DNA from: Teratosphaeria epicoccoides
Lineage: Eukaryota > Ascomycota > Dothideomycetes > Mycosphaerellales > Teratosphaeriaceae
Reading direction: 5' to 3'
Length of the DNA stretch: 64,000 nucleotides
Assembly: GCA_021401465.1 (NCBI GenBank)
Contig: JADDMT010000096.1
Location: 1 to 64,000 of the forward strand
Shown here: in pieces, positions 12,280-22,200 of the stretch
How positions within the stretch are numbered: the stretch's first letter is position 1
How the letters are laid out: each line of letters begins with the position of its first letter
Position numbers and translations under genes: made by a program
Notes under the pieces: model-generated
What the model was told of the DNA's origin: nothing
The model's database searches: none
The model's input: the letters and a program-made list of their open reading frames with translations, nothing else

Positions 12280-13128
12280 GGTAGGTTTGGATTCTACTAG
12301 CGCGTTAGTTTACAGTCTCGTCATACGAGCATATAATGCTTACATGCCATGGTGTTATTAGTGTGCTAGTATCTATATAGATGCTAAAGAAGAAGCCAAG
12401 TACTAGATAAGGTAGTTATTTGAAAGAAAGAAGTTTAGAGCACTAAGCTTCTTTTGTATTTTAGTAGCTGTAGGTCATGTGCTCTGCATGGTCGCTAACC
12501 GTACACGTTACATCGTCACATTATTAGCTTCTGCCTGAAAAATGACTAGAAATAGAAGGCACATGACGCTGCTACCTGAAAAATGGTCAGAAACAGAAGG
12601 CACGCGACGCTGTCACAGATTCGGTTAAATATCACACACTGCTGCCTAGGCACATGACTAAATGAAGAAGGCATAATATCAGGCAATTCTGCCTTGAAAG
12701 GCAGTAAAAAATAATCCTTGTAGTTGCGACCTACGGACCTTATCTACTACTATACGGAGGCATTAGGAATAGTAGCAACCGCGACATAGTCACACTAACG
12801 CTAGCTCGACAGCGGCATGTGCACTTAGCAGACATAGCTGCATAGGATGGATGTCGCCATGTTTGCTGCTTCTTTGTTAAGAGCGATAACTACCTACATG
12901 TAGCACATAGCGGCACGTGGCAGCTAACTAATCTAGACGGCAGTTACGAGGGCCTCATGTGCGCCAGCTAGGCGGCAGCACATGCACTCGGCAGCAAGGG
13001 ATATCTATATCTACTACTGCTCTTCTACTTTAACTCTTTACTGATTATATCAACTAACTTCGAAGACTTGCCTGATACACACAAGTAGTAGTAACATCAA
13101 TCAACCCTCCATCTTACTATTCGAGACA
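12280..13128. other. intergenic region between two divergent genes of the Plavaka-like element
   Basis: This lies between the divergently transcribed minus gene (start 12279) and the MYND gene (start 13129), so it should hold both promoters. Two tandem copies of a roughly 56-bp unit (CTGCCTGAAAAATG...AGAAGGCAC...GACGCTG) lie at about 12531-12612. A third decayed hairpin-like stretch with GCCTTGAAAGGC lies near 12691. No ORF is visible. Confidence 0.5.
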
Positions 13129-14547
13129 ATGGCTAGCATAGTCGCTTAATGCGCCAATTGTGGCATCGACAGCCCGCTCAAGATGTGCCCATGTCAGGTA
13201 GTAGCCTACTACAGCAAGAATTGCCAGATAATCAACTAGCATAACAACTACAAGGACAGCTACGCTAGGCGGCTAACCCGGAATAGGAATAAGTATACAG
13301 TTAACCCTGAGATATGACGACTAGTCACTAACTTCATGTTTACTAGACACGTCAAAATCCTGCCGTTTAAGAAGATCTTTGAAGGGGAAGACATAGCGAG
13401 TCGCGCGACGAGGGAGCGGGCTAACAGTGTACCGCCCCTGATCACGAACAAGGTGTTCGGAGTGCTACTTACTAGACTACTAGGTGCACATGAGCTTTTC
13501 TTCGGCAGGCTAATCGTCGTCGGTTACAATGGGACCCCTAACGCCCCTTAGATGAGTTGTAGGGGGGTCCGTGTGTTTAGGAGCAAAAGGAATAGGAAGG
13601 TCGTCTTCATTGTGATGAAGACAGAAGACGCTAACTAGTCAGGCTAAAAGAAGGTCAATGTCGAGTACAAGACAGAAGACTAGTACACCTAGGCATTCTA
13701 CTAAGGCCTGTAGAATACATACGACATGGAGCTATCATACGACGAGTTCTCTCTACAGTTTAGACAGCGTCTATGGGGCGAGTTCGGCGACGTCGTCGTA
13801 GGAGCCTACAACAACTTGGCTACTTTGAATGGCATAATGAACAAGCCGTTCATCGTCTAGTACTACGTGCAGAGGAACGAGATGCGCTAACAAGTGCATA
13901 TGTGCATCTCGACACACGTTTCTAAGGCCATGGTCAGCTAGCGAGCAGGCGGGCGTAGAGACATAGTAGTGTTCTAAACGGGGGTCTAGCCGTGTTTCCT
14001 GAAGTCTGGCAAGCTGGCGGAGATAGTGTTACTTATGGTTTACTTGTTTCTTAGCTCCTGTAAGACTAGCATGCTAGTAAGAGCTGTAGTCCCTGCTGAT
14101 TTGATACGGCAATAGCAGGTAGATGTAATTCGACAGTAGCATATTTTGGTCGTAGTAGCTGCTTAGCTGCTGCTAACATAGCGGGCAGGTGTGTATGTAT
14201 TTACCGGAATTTAGATGACATTAATGCGGACCTGCAGCTTCGTGTACTCTAAGCAGTTCGTACTCTACATGACTGTTGTAGCTACTCGGCTGCCTCGACT
14301 TCGGTTTCTAGCAATCAAGAAGTATCAGGGAATGTTAGAGAGCGTGGAGGTCGAAGACAAGATCGTCGAATAGGTTGCGGACTAGATGCGCCTCTAAGCG
14401 TATAAGGAAAGGCATAGGAGGATGTAGACGACTCACAAGCTACAGCCGTCGACTGTAGAAGGCTTCGGAGACTGCCTACAGCGTAGAGATAGCGGCGTAG
14501 TAGCTAGTACGGTCACAGTGAATAAGCTGTGTAAGGGGGCAGTCTGA
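13129..14547 (+). pseudogene. MYND-type zinc-finger protein carried by the transposon, RIP-inactivated
   Basis: One continuous frame runs from ATG 13129 to TGA 14545-14547 (472 codons), broken only by TAG/TAA nonsense. The N-terminus has the MYND pattern: CANC, then MCPC after nine residues, then YYSKNCQ (YCSKxCQ with one Cys changed to Tyr), a TAG for Trp, then H...Y at the last His/Cys pair. MYND fingers mediate protein-protein contacts in transcriptional regulators. The remainder (MFTRHVKILPFKKIFEGEDI, LWGEFGDVVVGAYNNLATLN) matches no domain I know. The C-terminal 80 residues are basic and helical. There are no indels over 1.4 kb, so the gene was intact when RIP began. Its role in or for the transposon is unknown. 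Confidence 0.65.
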
Positions 14548-14589
14548 AGACAAGTTTCATTCTAACTACTACATATCGCTAACACTCGG

Positions 14590-14866
14590 TAGTGATGCCT
14601 GTCGCCGGATTGCACGGCTAGGAGTAGGGCTAAGTAGACATACATGTCAGAGGAGCGTACGAGTGTAGGTAAGTAGCGATCGAGTAGAAAGCCGTGAAAT
14701 AAGCACGCCTACGAGTAGGCATGAGTAGGAAGGCTAACGAGCCTGTGAATCGAGTGGCTAGGAGTAGGGCCGAGTAGGCCGAGCTAGTAAGATACTGCTA
14801 GTATACTACTAGCACCTACTTAGCTAACTTAGCTCTACTCGGTCTACTCTTCGTACTTCGTACTGC
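14590..14866. repeat. right subterminal repeat region of the Plavaka-like element
   Basis: Multiple GAGTAGG/CGAGTAG heptamers lie at about 14619-14780, the inverse of the CTACTCG set at the left end. One inverted copy of the palindromic motif (TGCTAGTATACTACTAGCAC) lies at about 14795-14814. No gene is visible. Confidence 0.65.
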
Positions 14867-14889
14867 TTAGGGGTTAGGTTTTCAAGACG
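14867..14889 (-). repeat. right terminal inverted repeat of the Plavaka-like element
   Basis: The last 13 bases (GGTTTTCAAGACG) are the inverted partner of 1158-1170. TT at 14890-14891 is the second copy of the target duplication, after which gypsy A pol resumes with CAAGGAACTTAAGCG. Confidence 0.85.
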
Positions 14890-16944
14890 TTCAAGGAACT
14901 TAAGCGACGATTTACAGATCAGCCGATCTTACTTGTGTTCGACCTAGATAAGCCTATCACAGTCGAAACAGATGCCTCCGACGTAGCACTCGGGGCATGC
15001 TTAAGTCAACCAGGACCGAGTAGACGACTACAGCTAGTCGCCTACTACTCGAGGAAATTGTCTGGACTAGAACTCCGTTATGACGTCTACAACAAAGAAC
15101 TTCTAGCCATAATAGACGCCTACAAGGCCTGGCGAGTCTACTTAGAAGGTTCTAAGCACTAGGTTACAGTCTACACAGACCATGAGAACTTGCGATACTT
15201 CATAACGACGAAAGAGTTAAACTGACGACAGGTTCGGTAGAGCGAGGAGCTCTCTAGTTTTAACTGCAAGATCGTCTATCGCAAGGGGACCAATAACGCA
15301 CGCGCCGATGCACTTAGCCGCTAGACAGACTACATAAAGGGCGTGAAGCAGGAGAAACATGCTGTTCTCCAGGAAAATAGCGATAGCACGCTAGGAGTTA
15401 ACCGACTCGCAGCTACGACTGTTAAATAGACTAGTAGGTTTCAGGACGACCTGAAGAACGCCCTAATCCATGACCTAACTGCACTCGCTGTCCGCGACGA
15501 CATTGATGGACAGGAGGATTAGGAAGACGAAGACAGAATCCTTCTGTTTTAAGGATTAGTATACGTGCTAACGTCTTTACGATTAGAACTACTACGCCTC
15601 TAACACGACGTACCTTAGGCAGGACACCCGGGAGTGTCTAAAATGAAGCAAATTCTCCGACAAGAATATTACTTCCCTAGGATGAGCAAGGTAATCGAGG
15701 ACTACATCTGTCGATGTGTAACTTGCTAACGAAGTAAGCATAACCGTCATAGACCGTATAGGCTACTACGACTACTAAAGGTACCTTAACGGCCATAGGA
15801 ATCGCTCGCTATAGATTTTATCGTCAAACTACCTTAGTCGAGAGAACCCGCTACTAATGAGTTCTTCGACGGGATCATGGTAGTAGTCGACCGATTCACT
15901 AAGTTCGGGAAATTTATCCCTTACTGCGAAGACTTCAAGACTAAAGATATCGCGCATGTCTTCATCAAATAGGTAGTAGCGTTACACGGCATGCTACAGG
16001 ACCTAGTAACGGATCGAGGATCCATGTTTACCTCTAACTTCTAGAGAGCCCTAATGAGACAATTCTAGGTCAAACATCAATTAAGTACTTCCTTCTACCC
16101 TTAGACAGATAGACAGACAGAACGCCTAAATCAGACGTTAGAATAGTACCTTTGATCCTATGTTAATAGGGACTAGAACAACTAGGTAGAGTTGTTGCTA
16201 ATGGCATAGCTCGCGTATAATAGTACGCTAGCAGAGTCGACAGGACTCTCGCCATTTCAGATGGCGTATGGATTAGCTATAGAAGACGTTCTAGACGTCT
16301 TAGCTAGTAATCCGAACCTAGTAGCACTTAGACGAGTAGAACATCTACGCCGACTGCAAACAGAAGTACGACTCGACCTGTAGTTCTATTAGCAGAACAT
16401 AGCATGGTACGCGAATCGTAAGAGAATTAAGGGACTAATTCTAAAGGAGGGGGACAAGGTGTATCTCCTCCGCCGTCACATTAGATCGGACAAACTAAGT
16501 AAAAAACTAGACGCTGTAAAACTAGGACCATTCAGGATCAAGGCTAAGACAGGACCAGTTAATTTTGAATTACAGCTACCCGAGCAGATGAGAATACACC
16601 CTGTGTTCTATGTCTCTCTGCTAGAACAAGTAGCGCTAGATGCCGCACTGCAATCAGAACCCTTACTACTTGACCCTGAAGTAGAAGAACTAGAGTACTC
16701 TGTCGAAAGGATTATCGACACTCGCTAGCGGGACGGACAGCGAGAGTACTTAGTAAAATGGGAAGGATATAGGAGTACCGAGAACACCTAGGAACCCCTA
16801 GAACACCTGCGAAACTGTCAGCAAAAGATACGAAGTTTCGAGAAAGGAACGAACCTAGGAAGAAGATCCTAAGCTACAACTAGACTCCTGCGGGACGCCG
16901 TCGACCGGCTCGGCTATCACGCCATCTAGGAAACCCTAATATGA
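14890..16944 (+). pseudogene. pol: gypsy A pol, right fragment (RNase H, integrase, chromodomain)
   Basis: It resumes the polyprotein after the transposon. RNase H begins with ITVETDASDVALGACLSQPG at about 14957-15016, and YTDHENLRYF follows at about 15174. The integrase zinc-binding and DDE core cover about 15600-16260. The C-terminal GPFRIKAKTGPVNFELQLPE block lies at about 16527-16587. A chromodomain (REYLVKWEGY) lies at about 16743-16773, with TAG for a conserved Trp near 16790. Pol ends at TGA 16942-16944. Its last 9 bases overlap the end of the antisense ORF at 16936. Chromodomains direct integration to marked chromatin in this lineage. Confidence 0.93.
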
Positions 16945-17487
16945 GGAGTTAGCGAAACCCTCTATTACGCTCCATGTCGTAGGACTAAGAGCGAGACCCG
17001 CGGAAGGATCTAGGTCAAGAAGAAACCCGGCCTGCGCAAGAGCTTGTTCCTCGGCCTCCTCCTCCCTAATCTCGCGCTCCTCGAGAGCGCAACCATCTTC
17101 GACCTCCCGGTCGACTACGTCTAACTGTTTTCGAAGACGCATCTCCTTCGCATGTACCTCTAGCATCTTCTGCGAAGCCTTGGCTAGGACTACCTTCGCA
17201 TGATCGAGATCGGCAATTAGTCTTTTCCGCTAATCGCCTAACTTCTTCTATTCGACCTCTGTTACCTTCGCGTCGCAACTCCGACAGTTACTAAAGTGAC
17301 ATTGCGAACATTTCCCTAAGGAAATGTGTACCCGACAAACGAGCTTTAGCTCTTAACACCGAGTGTAGGACTTCATGCTGTCCTAGCCCTGACAATAGAT
17401 TCGATTCGCGCGGCGTTTGCGTTTCTACGTTAAAGGGGCGTTAGTGTCTAGAATGACACAAGGCAGTAATGTGGAAAGAGAAGACAT
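16936..17487 (-). pseudogene. antisense cysteine-rich coiled-coil ORF of gypsy A (183 codons)
   Basis: On the strand opposite pol, ATG at 17487 opens a 552-nt frame ending at TAG 16936-16938, overlapping the pol stop tail-to-tail. After a basic stretch (KRKRRANR) comes a cysteine-rich segment with CxxC spacing: a TRC, VCRVHISLGKCSQCHFSNC and RSCDAK. It is followed by a long charged heptad-like helix (MRLRKQLDVVDREVEDG, EEREIREEEAEEQALAQAG) and a conserved tail (LALSPTTWSVIEGFANSSY). The arrangement suggests a small zinc-binding, coiled-coil, possibly DNA-binding protein. Copies at 37732-38283 and 50370-50921 have exactly the same 552-nt length. Stops in the N-terminal third are RIP type. Function is unknown. 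Confidence 0.8.
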
Positions 17488-17550
17488 CACAGTTTAAAAG
17501 AAGAAACAAGAGAAACCCCGTACTAATAAGGTAGCTTAGGGACGAGCTAG

Positions 17551-17566
17551 GCTAAGAGGGGGATAA
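17551..17566 (+). other. polypurine tract of gypsy A
   Basis: The sequence CTAAGAGGGGGATAA directly precedes the 3' LTR, the usual place of the primer for plus-strand DNA synthesis. Inverted equivalents adjoin the other LTRs of this family (CTATCCCCCTCTTAG after 37652, CTATCCCTCTCTTAG after 49808). Confidence 0.75.
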
Positions 17567-18062
17567 TGTCATAAGTGTCAGGAGTACTATCCAGAGTACT
17601 GTAGGATACAGGATCATGTAGGTCCTAAGTGCTATGAGTCATAGTACTGTCATAGGAGTACTATAAGTTATAGGCATAGTCATAGAAGAAAGGATCTGTC
17701 ACGTGAGGATAGATCCCCGGATCTGTAGGGTTAGTCTACAGATCTATAGGCTTGTAAGGAAGAAGGGATCTGTCACGGGATGATAGACCCTTAGATCTGT
17801 AGGGCTAGTCCATAGATCTACAGACACGGATCTATTAGGTCTGTTGACAGATCTAACAGAGCTGCTCTGTTACTCTCTAGTATATAGGGATAGCTTTAGG
17901 ACAGGCAGTTAGGAGCTTCGTGCTTAATCTTAATCTTAATTCAATCCTCTCTTACTTAGAGGAGAGTCAGTTACAAGGTTAACTGCCATTGTCGATATTC
18001 TTCATAGCTCCCGAGTCTAACACCTAGTCACCTTCCTGCTATCGGCACCTACCCTTATGACA
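17567..18062 (+). repeat. 3' LTR of gypsy A (496 bp)
   Basis: It starts TGTCATAAG and ends CTTATGACA, a terminal inverted repeat of nine bases with TG/CA ends. It is identical in length (496 bp) to both LTRs of copy C. It contains two copies of a roughly 74-bp unit with AGATCTGTAG and CACGTGAGGATAG-like sequence, and a TATA-like GTATATAGGG at about 17879-17889, the probable U3 promoter. The inverted copies read TGTCATAAGGGTAGG at the start. Confidence 0.93.
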
Positions 18063-18385
18063 TCTAAGTCTACTTTACTTCACTTCTTACGCTCCCTACT
18101 CTCCTATGCCTACAGCCTAGCCTCTAACTAGTCTTGCTAGGTTCCTAGACTCTACTTTGCTTATTTAAATCCACTTCACTTTCCTACCTTTCTTTACTTC
18201 ACTTCTATTTATCGCTATCTAAGCCATTGTAGGGGCGCTCCTAGGCCTGTGCTAGTACGTCCCTTACTGTATAAAAAGCGCCCTTCGCTATCGCTCTTGC
18301 TTCCTTTCTCTTACATGCTTACCTTAAACCGTAAGCCCCCCCCTCCTTCTCCTACCTTCTAGCTTTTTCTCCGGGATTCCGGGCG
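18063..18385. promoter_or_regulatory. region upstream of the J antisense ORF, with TATA box
   Basis: Pyrimidine-rich sequence with repeated CTTTACTTCACTTC follows the gypsy A LTR. GTATAAAAAG at about 18269-18278 is a good TATA box about 110 bp upstream of the plus-strand ATG at 18386. The boundary between gypsy A's original flank and element J is not visible, and no 3' LTR of J could be found here. Confidence 0.5.
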
Positions 18386-19295
18386 ATGCTAACTAGAACT
18401 AGATAGCCCCTGCTATCTACTACGTCAACTGCGCCCTCTAGGGCGTAGATTACGTCCTATAATTAGTATGTTCTAGAGTCCTTGTCATTATGCCTAGCTT
18501 TAGCTAATAAATCTGTCTAGTCTACCTAAGCCTGCGCCTGCTAGCGCTACGCTAGTAAGCGCCTAAACTGCAAAGCCCTGTACGTATTACTTAGTGTCTA
18601 CGCAAAATGCTCCGCTAACCTAGCTAGCCCTGCCCTCGCCTACGTCTCCTACACCTCCTAGACCTATTCCTAGGATGCTAACAGGTATGACCTGCTCCCT
18701 AGGGGGTTTTATACAGCTAACATCGTGACAGCGCTGCCGCGTATAACAACCTGTTAAAGGTCCTCAAGGCCTAGAGGGCCTTAGGGCCTTTGTAGTTAGC
18801 GGGTCTACTGTCTAGGTATTCTCTATCGGTGTCCTCTATGATTACGCCGCTAACCTCGAGTAGCGTCGTAGCCTAGGAGGTCATAGGGACTATAGGTACT
18901 ACTGTCGCCTAGTAGGACCTCCTGTAAGTTCATCCCGTACTCTGTGTGTTTCTACGCGCTAACAGTTCAGAAGGTCTAGGGGCGTTCTACTAGTGCTTAC
19001 CTTAGGTAGGCGGCGGGAGAACGTTGCTAGTAAGGGCGAGAGCCCTCGTTAGCGTTAGTCTGGCGCTGCTACGCGGGGCCCTAACTAAGAGGCCAGGGAC
19101 TCTGACAGCAGCCTAGTCGGCAGGTCTAGGGGGTCTACTAGCGACCCTATCGCTACTAACAGGGGGGCTGGCCCCGCTAGCAGGGCCCCTAGTAACAATC
19201 CCGCATGATTGTCGCTAGGGTCCTCTATCCTTAGCGTAGGGGCCTGCGGCCAGGGGAGGTTTTTTTTTTCTTTTGTTGTATATATAGTTACCTAA
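18386..19295 (+). pseudogene. candidate antisense cysteine-rich ORF of gypsy J
   Basis: From ATG 18386 the plus strand reads a cysteine-rich segment (ACAC, TAG, RYASKRLNCKAL, then VYAKCSAN), similar in style to the antisense ORFs of the other two gypsy families. After a frame change near 18740 it continues with YNNLLKVLKA. The frame then runs toward a T-tract near 19260, close to the pol stop on the other strand (19288-19290). The minus strand also gives a partly plausible reading (YLDSRPANYKGPKAL), so the assignment is uncertain. A TATA box lies upstream. Confidence 0.4.
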
Positions 19296-22200
19296 TGTCA
19301 ATTTCCCCCCTCTAATTTTTCTTTGTCCTTTCTTAAACGCCTGTACTCCTTGTTACGAAGCCGGACTCCCTTTACTAAGTCCTACATCTCGTTTCCTTTT
19401 TCTTCTTGTCCTACCTCTCTCTAGGGCCGTCGTTATTCTCTGCGCTTCCCTACGTCTGCTCGAAGTAGTCTATTACTTTAGTGTCTATTAGGTTTTCTAG
19501 GGGCTCCTATGTAGGTTTGTAGTACCCTGACTATTTTACTAGGACCTCGCGTCCTCTTCCCCTTCTCTTGTCCCTCGCGCAGAGTATCTCCTCTACTAAC
19601 TACTCCTCATGCGACTTAAACAAAAAGGGGTCCGGCTGTTCGTCGTCGTTCTCCTGCCTAGGCATAGGGTCTTTGCCCGCTAGTCTTAGTAGGTTAGTAT
19701 AGAACACTAGGTATATATTACTTAGGAGCCTAGTCAAGCGGATAGAGACTAGTGATAATACTTTGGCTACTATGTACTTTGCGTGCTTAGCGTCTAAGCT
19801 TTTCTTAGGTCTCTCTGTAGTGTAGTTCTGTAGATCTAGCTAGACCTTGTTACTAACTTTATAAATTAGGGCGGGGTTTTAGCGTTTATTAGCGGACTCC
19901 TCCTATTCTTGCATAGAGGCTGCCATTGTTGCTTAGCAGATTCCTGTTATGTCCTAAATCTTTTCTACAAACGCCCTTGCCCTCTTAGCTGCTTTTAACG
20001 GGCTAGGCCTAGCGGGGTCCTCGGTTAAAGGTATAGGGCCCTGTGCTTTGTAGCTATAGGTAGCGAAGAAGGGGCTCATGCTAATTCCTAAATGATACCT
20101 CCTATTTAGCGCTAGTTAAGCCACGGGGAGCTATCGCTTCTAGTCGGATTGCTTATGGTTAATATAGTTCCGGAGGTATGCCTGCACCTCTTCGTTCAGG
20201 CGTTTAGGGCCTCTGTCTGTTTGTAGGTAGTACGTAGAGCTTAACTACTAGGACATGCCTATTCCTTTACAGAAGGTCGTCTAGAAGGTACTAGTCTAGT
20301 TAGTGCCCTAGTCACTCGTAATAGCCATTAGCATTCCATGGTACTAGGCCTAGCAATCCATGAACTTATCCGCGTATTCCTCTGCTTTTATGCTAGGCAT
20401 TGCCTATAAGACTACGTAGTTGTATAGGCGATCCTTAATAACCTATAGGTATTAACATCCCTCGGAATTAGGCAGGTCCGTCATGAAGTCTATTAAGATC
20501 TCCTAGAAGAACCTGTTAGGAACTAGTAATAGCTTTAGTAGTCTGTGCTTGTGCTCTCTCTATACCTTGTTACAACTATAGTAGTCGTAGTTCCTCAGGA
20601 ACTGCTAGACATGCTTAGACAGTAACGGCTAGTAGAAGTCGCGCCCTAGGATCATTGTCGTGGCGTCCTGTCCTAGGTGCCTGTATACCGTAGCGTCATG
20701 CACAGACTAAATGAGCTTCGTCCTAAGCATGTTGTTACTTTCGTCCCTAGAGTCTAAGGTCCCGCCCCTAGGCTAACTGTCGTTTGCTCCTAGGACCCAT
20801 AGTTTGTCGCGGTATTGCAGGAAGCCCCTCTTGTCGATCTTGTAGTCCCCTGCTTGTAGTTTCAGCCTCGCTCTAGCTAGTAGCGCCTAGGAGCCGCCCT
20901 TTACTACTTTTAACACTGTCGAGTACAGCTCGTCTTTCTCTACTATAGCTGCCTATAAGTCATTAAGGGTGCCGTCCTAGAACGGCCTAATAGGCTCCTA
21001 GTTAGAGGTTACGGAGTTAGCGAGTTGCTGTTCGTTCTCTACCATGGTAGTAGGTAGTAGGCTAGTCAAGGTAATTAGTACGACGTCTCTGCTCTTATCC
21101 ACGGGGTCCGGCTAACTCTACATAACTTCTAGGTCTAAAAACCTCTTAAACTGTGATTCCTTATCTTCTGCCCCTAGCGTGTCCTGTTCTCGTCTCGACA
21201 ATGCGTCCGGGACTACTCCTTTAGCGCCTAGGCGATATACCAGGGAAAACTAGAATTACGCGAGGGTCTCATACTACCGTATCTGCCGCTCAGACAGCTG
21301 TCGCTTGACCATGAAGTACTCCAGGTTTTTGTGGTCCGTGAGAATAGTAAAGGGCCTACATGACTTTAGCTCGGGGCCCTAGAACTTCAGGCTAGATATC
21401 ACGGCTAGCATCTCCTTGTCGTAGATGTTGTAATTAATCTCCGCCTTATTGAGTTTCTGCAAGAAGAAGCCTACTAGTCTCTAGACTCCGTTGCTTTCTT
21501 GCAGGAGAGCTGCCCCTAACGCAAACCCGCTATAATTAGTCTCTAAAAAGGTCGGCAGCTCTAGGTTCTATTAAGAAAGGACTAGCGCTAAACAGAACTT
21601 CGCTTTTAGCGTTCTAAACGCGGACTCCTTAAGTTCCCCCTAGGAGAACGGTCTGCCCTTCCCTGTAAGCGCCGTCAAGGGTCTAGCTGTCTTCGAGTAG
21701 TTCGGGATGAACATCCTGTAGTAGTTAGCGAAGCCGAGGAATCTACGGACTTCCTTTTGTGTTTTTAGCTGCTCCTAGTTACGCATAGCCTCTACCTTTT
21801 CTAGCTCGGTCCCTACGCCTTTTCTGTTAGCATAGATTATGAACCCTAGGTACTTGATATCCTTTTTGGCAAACTCGCTCTTCCTAGGGTCAAGGTAGAG
21901 GCCCCTGTCCTAGAGCTTCTAGAGTACTCGCGTTACTTTAGCGAAATAGTCTTCTCGTAAACTGCCGCTATATATGATAACGTCGTCTATGTACGCAGAG
22001 GCGTAGTCGTCTAATTCCTCGCGTAGTAGTATGTTAATATATCGTTAGAACGTTGCTAGAGCCCCAGATAAACTAAACGGACATACTAGCTATTTAAATG
22101 AACTAAACCTCGTGCGAAAGGCTGTCTTGTACTCATGGCCTTTCGCCATATGGGTTTAGTAGAAGGCTGACACTACGTCTACCTTAGTAAGCTACTAGGC

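Larger units (their letters stand above)
1158..14889. mobile_element. Plavaka/CACTA-like DNA transposon, about 13.7 kb, multi-gene
   Basis: The ends are inverted repeats. The left end reads CGTCTCGAAAACC and the reverse complement of the right end reads CGTCTTGAAAACC, followed by a looser CCCTA match. The flanks carry a TT duplication (1156-1157 and 14890-14891), shown by the uninterrupted copy C, where the site reads GCCTTCAAGG. TSDs of 2-3 bp are usual for CACTA-like elements. Inside are a Plavaka-type transposase (plus, 7012-10552), a MYND zinc-finger gene (plus), a possible SNF2-like fragment (plus) and three minus-strand coding regions. Subterminal CTACTCG and TGCTAGTAGTATACTAGC motifs recur near both ends. 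All genes carry RIP stops. The family is inferred from transposase motifs recalled for Plavaka. Confidence 0.85.
1..18062 (+). mobile_element. Ty3/gypsy retrotransposon copy A (5' end outside window)
   Basis: This is the 3' portion of a chromodomain-type Ty3/gypsy element, running protease tail, reverse transcriptase, RNase H, integrase, chromodomain, antisense cysteine-rich ORF and 3' LTR. It is split by a 13.7-kb DNA transposon (1158-14889). Comparison with copy C on the minus strand at 37157-44186 shows that the sequence ending at 1157 resumes at 14890, with only TT duplicated. It is heavily RIP-mutated: TAG stands where Trp or Gln is conserved. The gag end and 5' LTR lie left of the window. 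Confidence 0.93.

Noticed and set aside
1158..14889. Starship element
   Set aside because: No DUF3435 tyrosine-recombinase captain is visible; a Plavaka-type transposase with TIRs and a TT duplication is present instead.
1..18000. Alternative genetic code or stop-codon readthrough to explain many in-frame TAGs
   Set aside because: TAG and TAA replace both Trp and Gln, exactly as expected from CpA-to-TpA on either strand, and the single-copy genes at 28.9-31.3 kb use the standard code.
18386..19250. Minus-strand Cys/Arg-rich reading as a sense ORF downstream of J pol
   Set aside because: Partly plausible, but the Cys pairs and TATA box fit the plus strand better; left as a caveat on the antisense candidate rather than listed.
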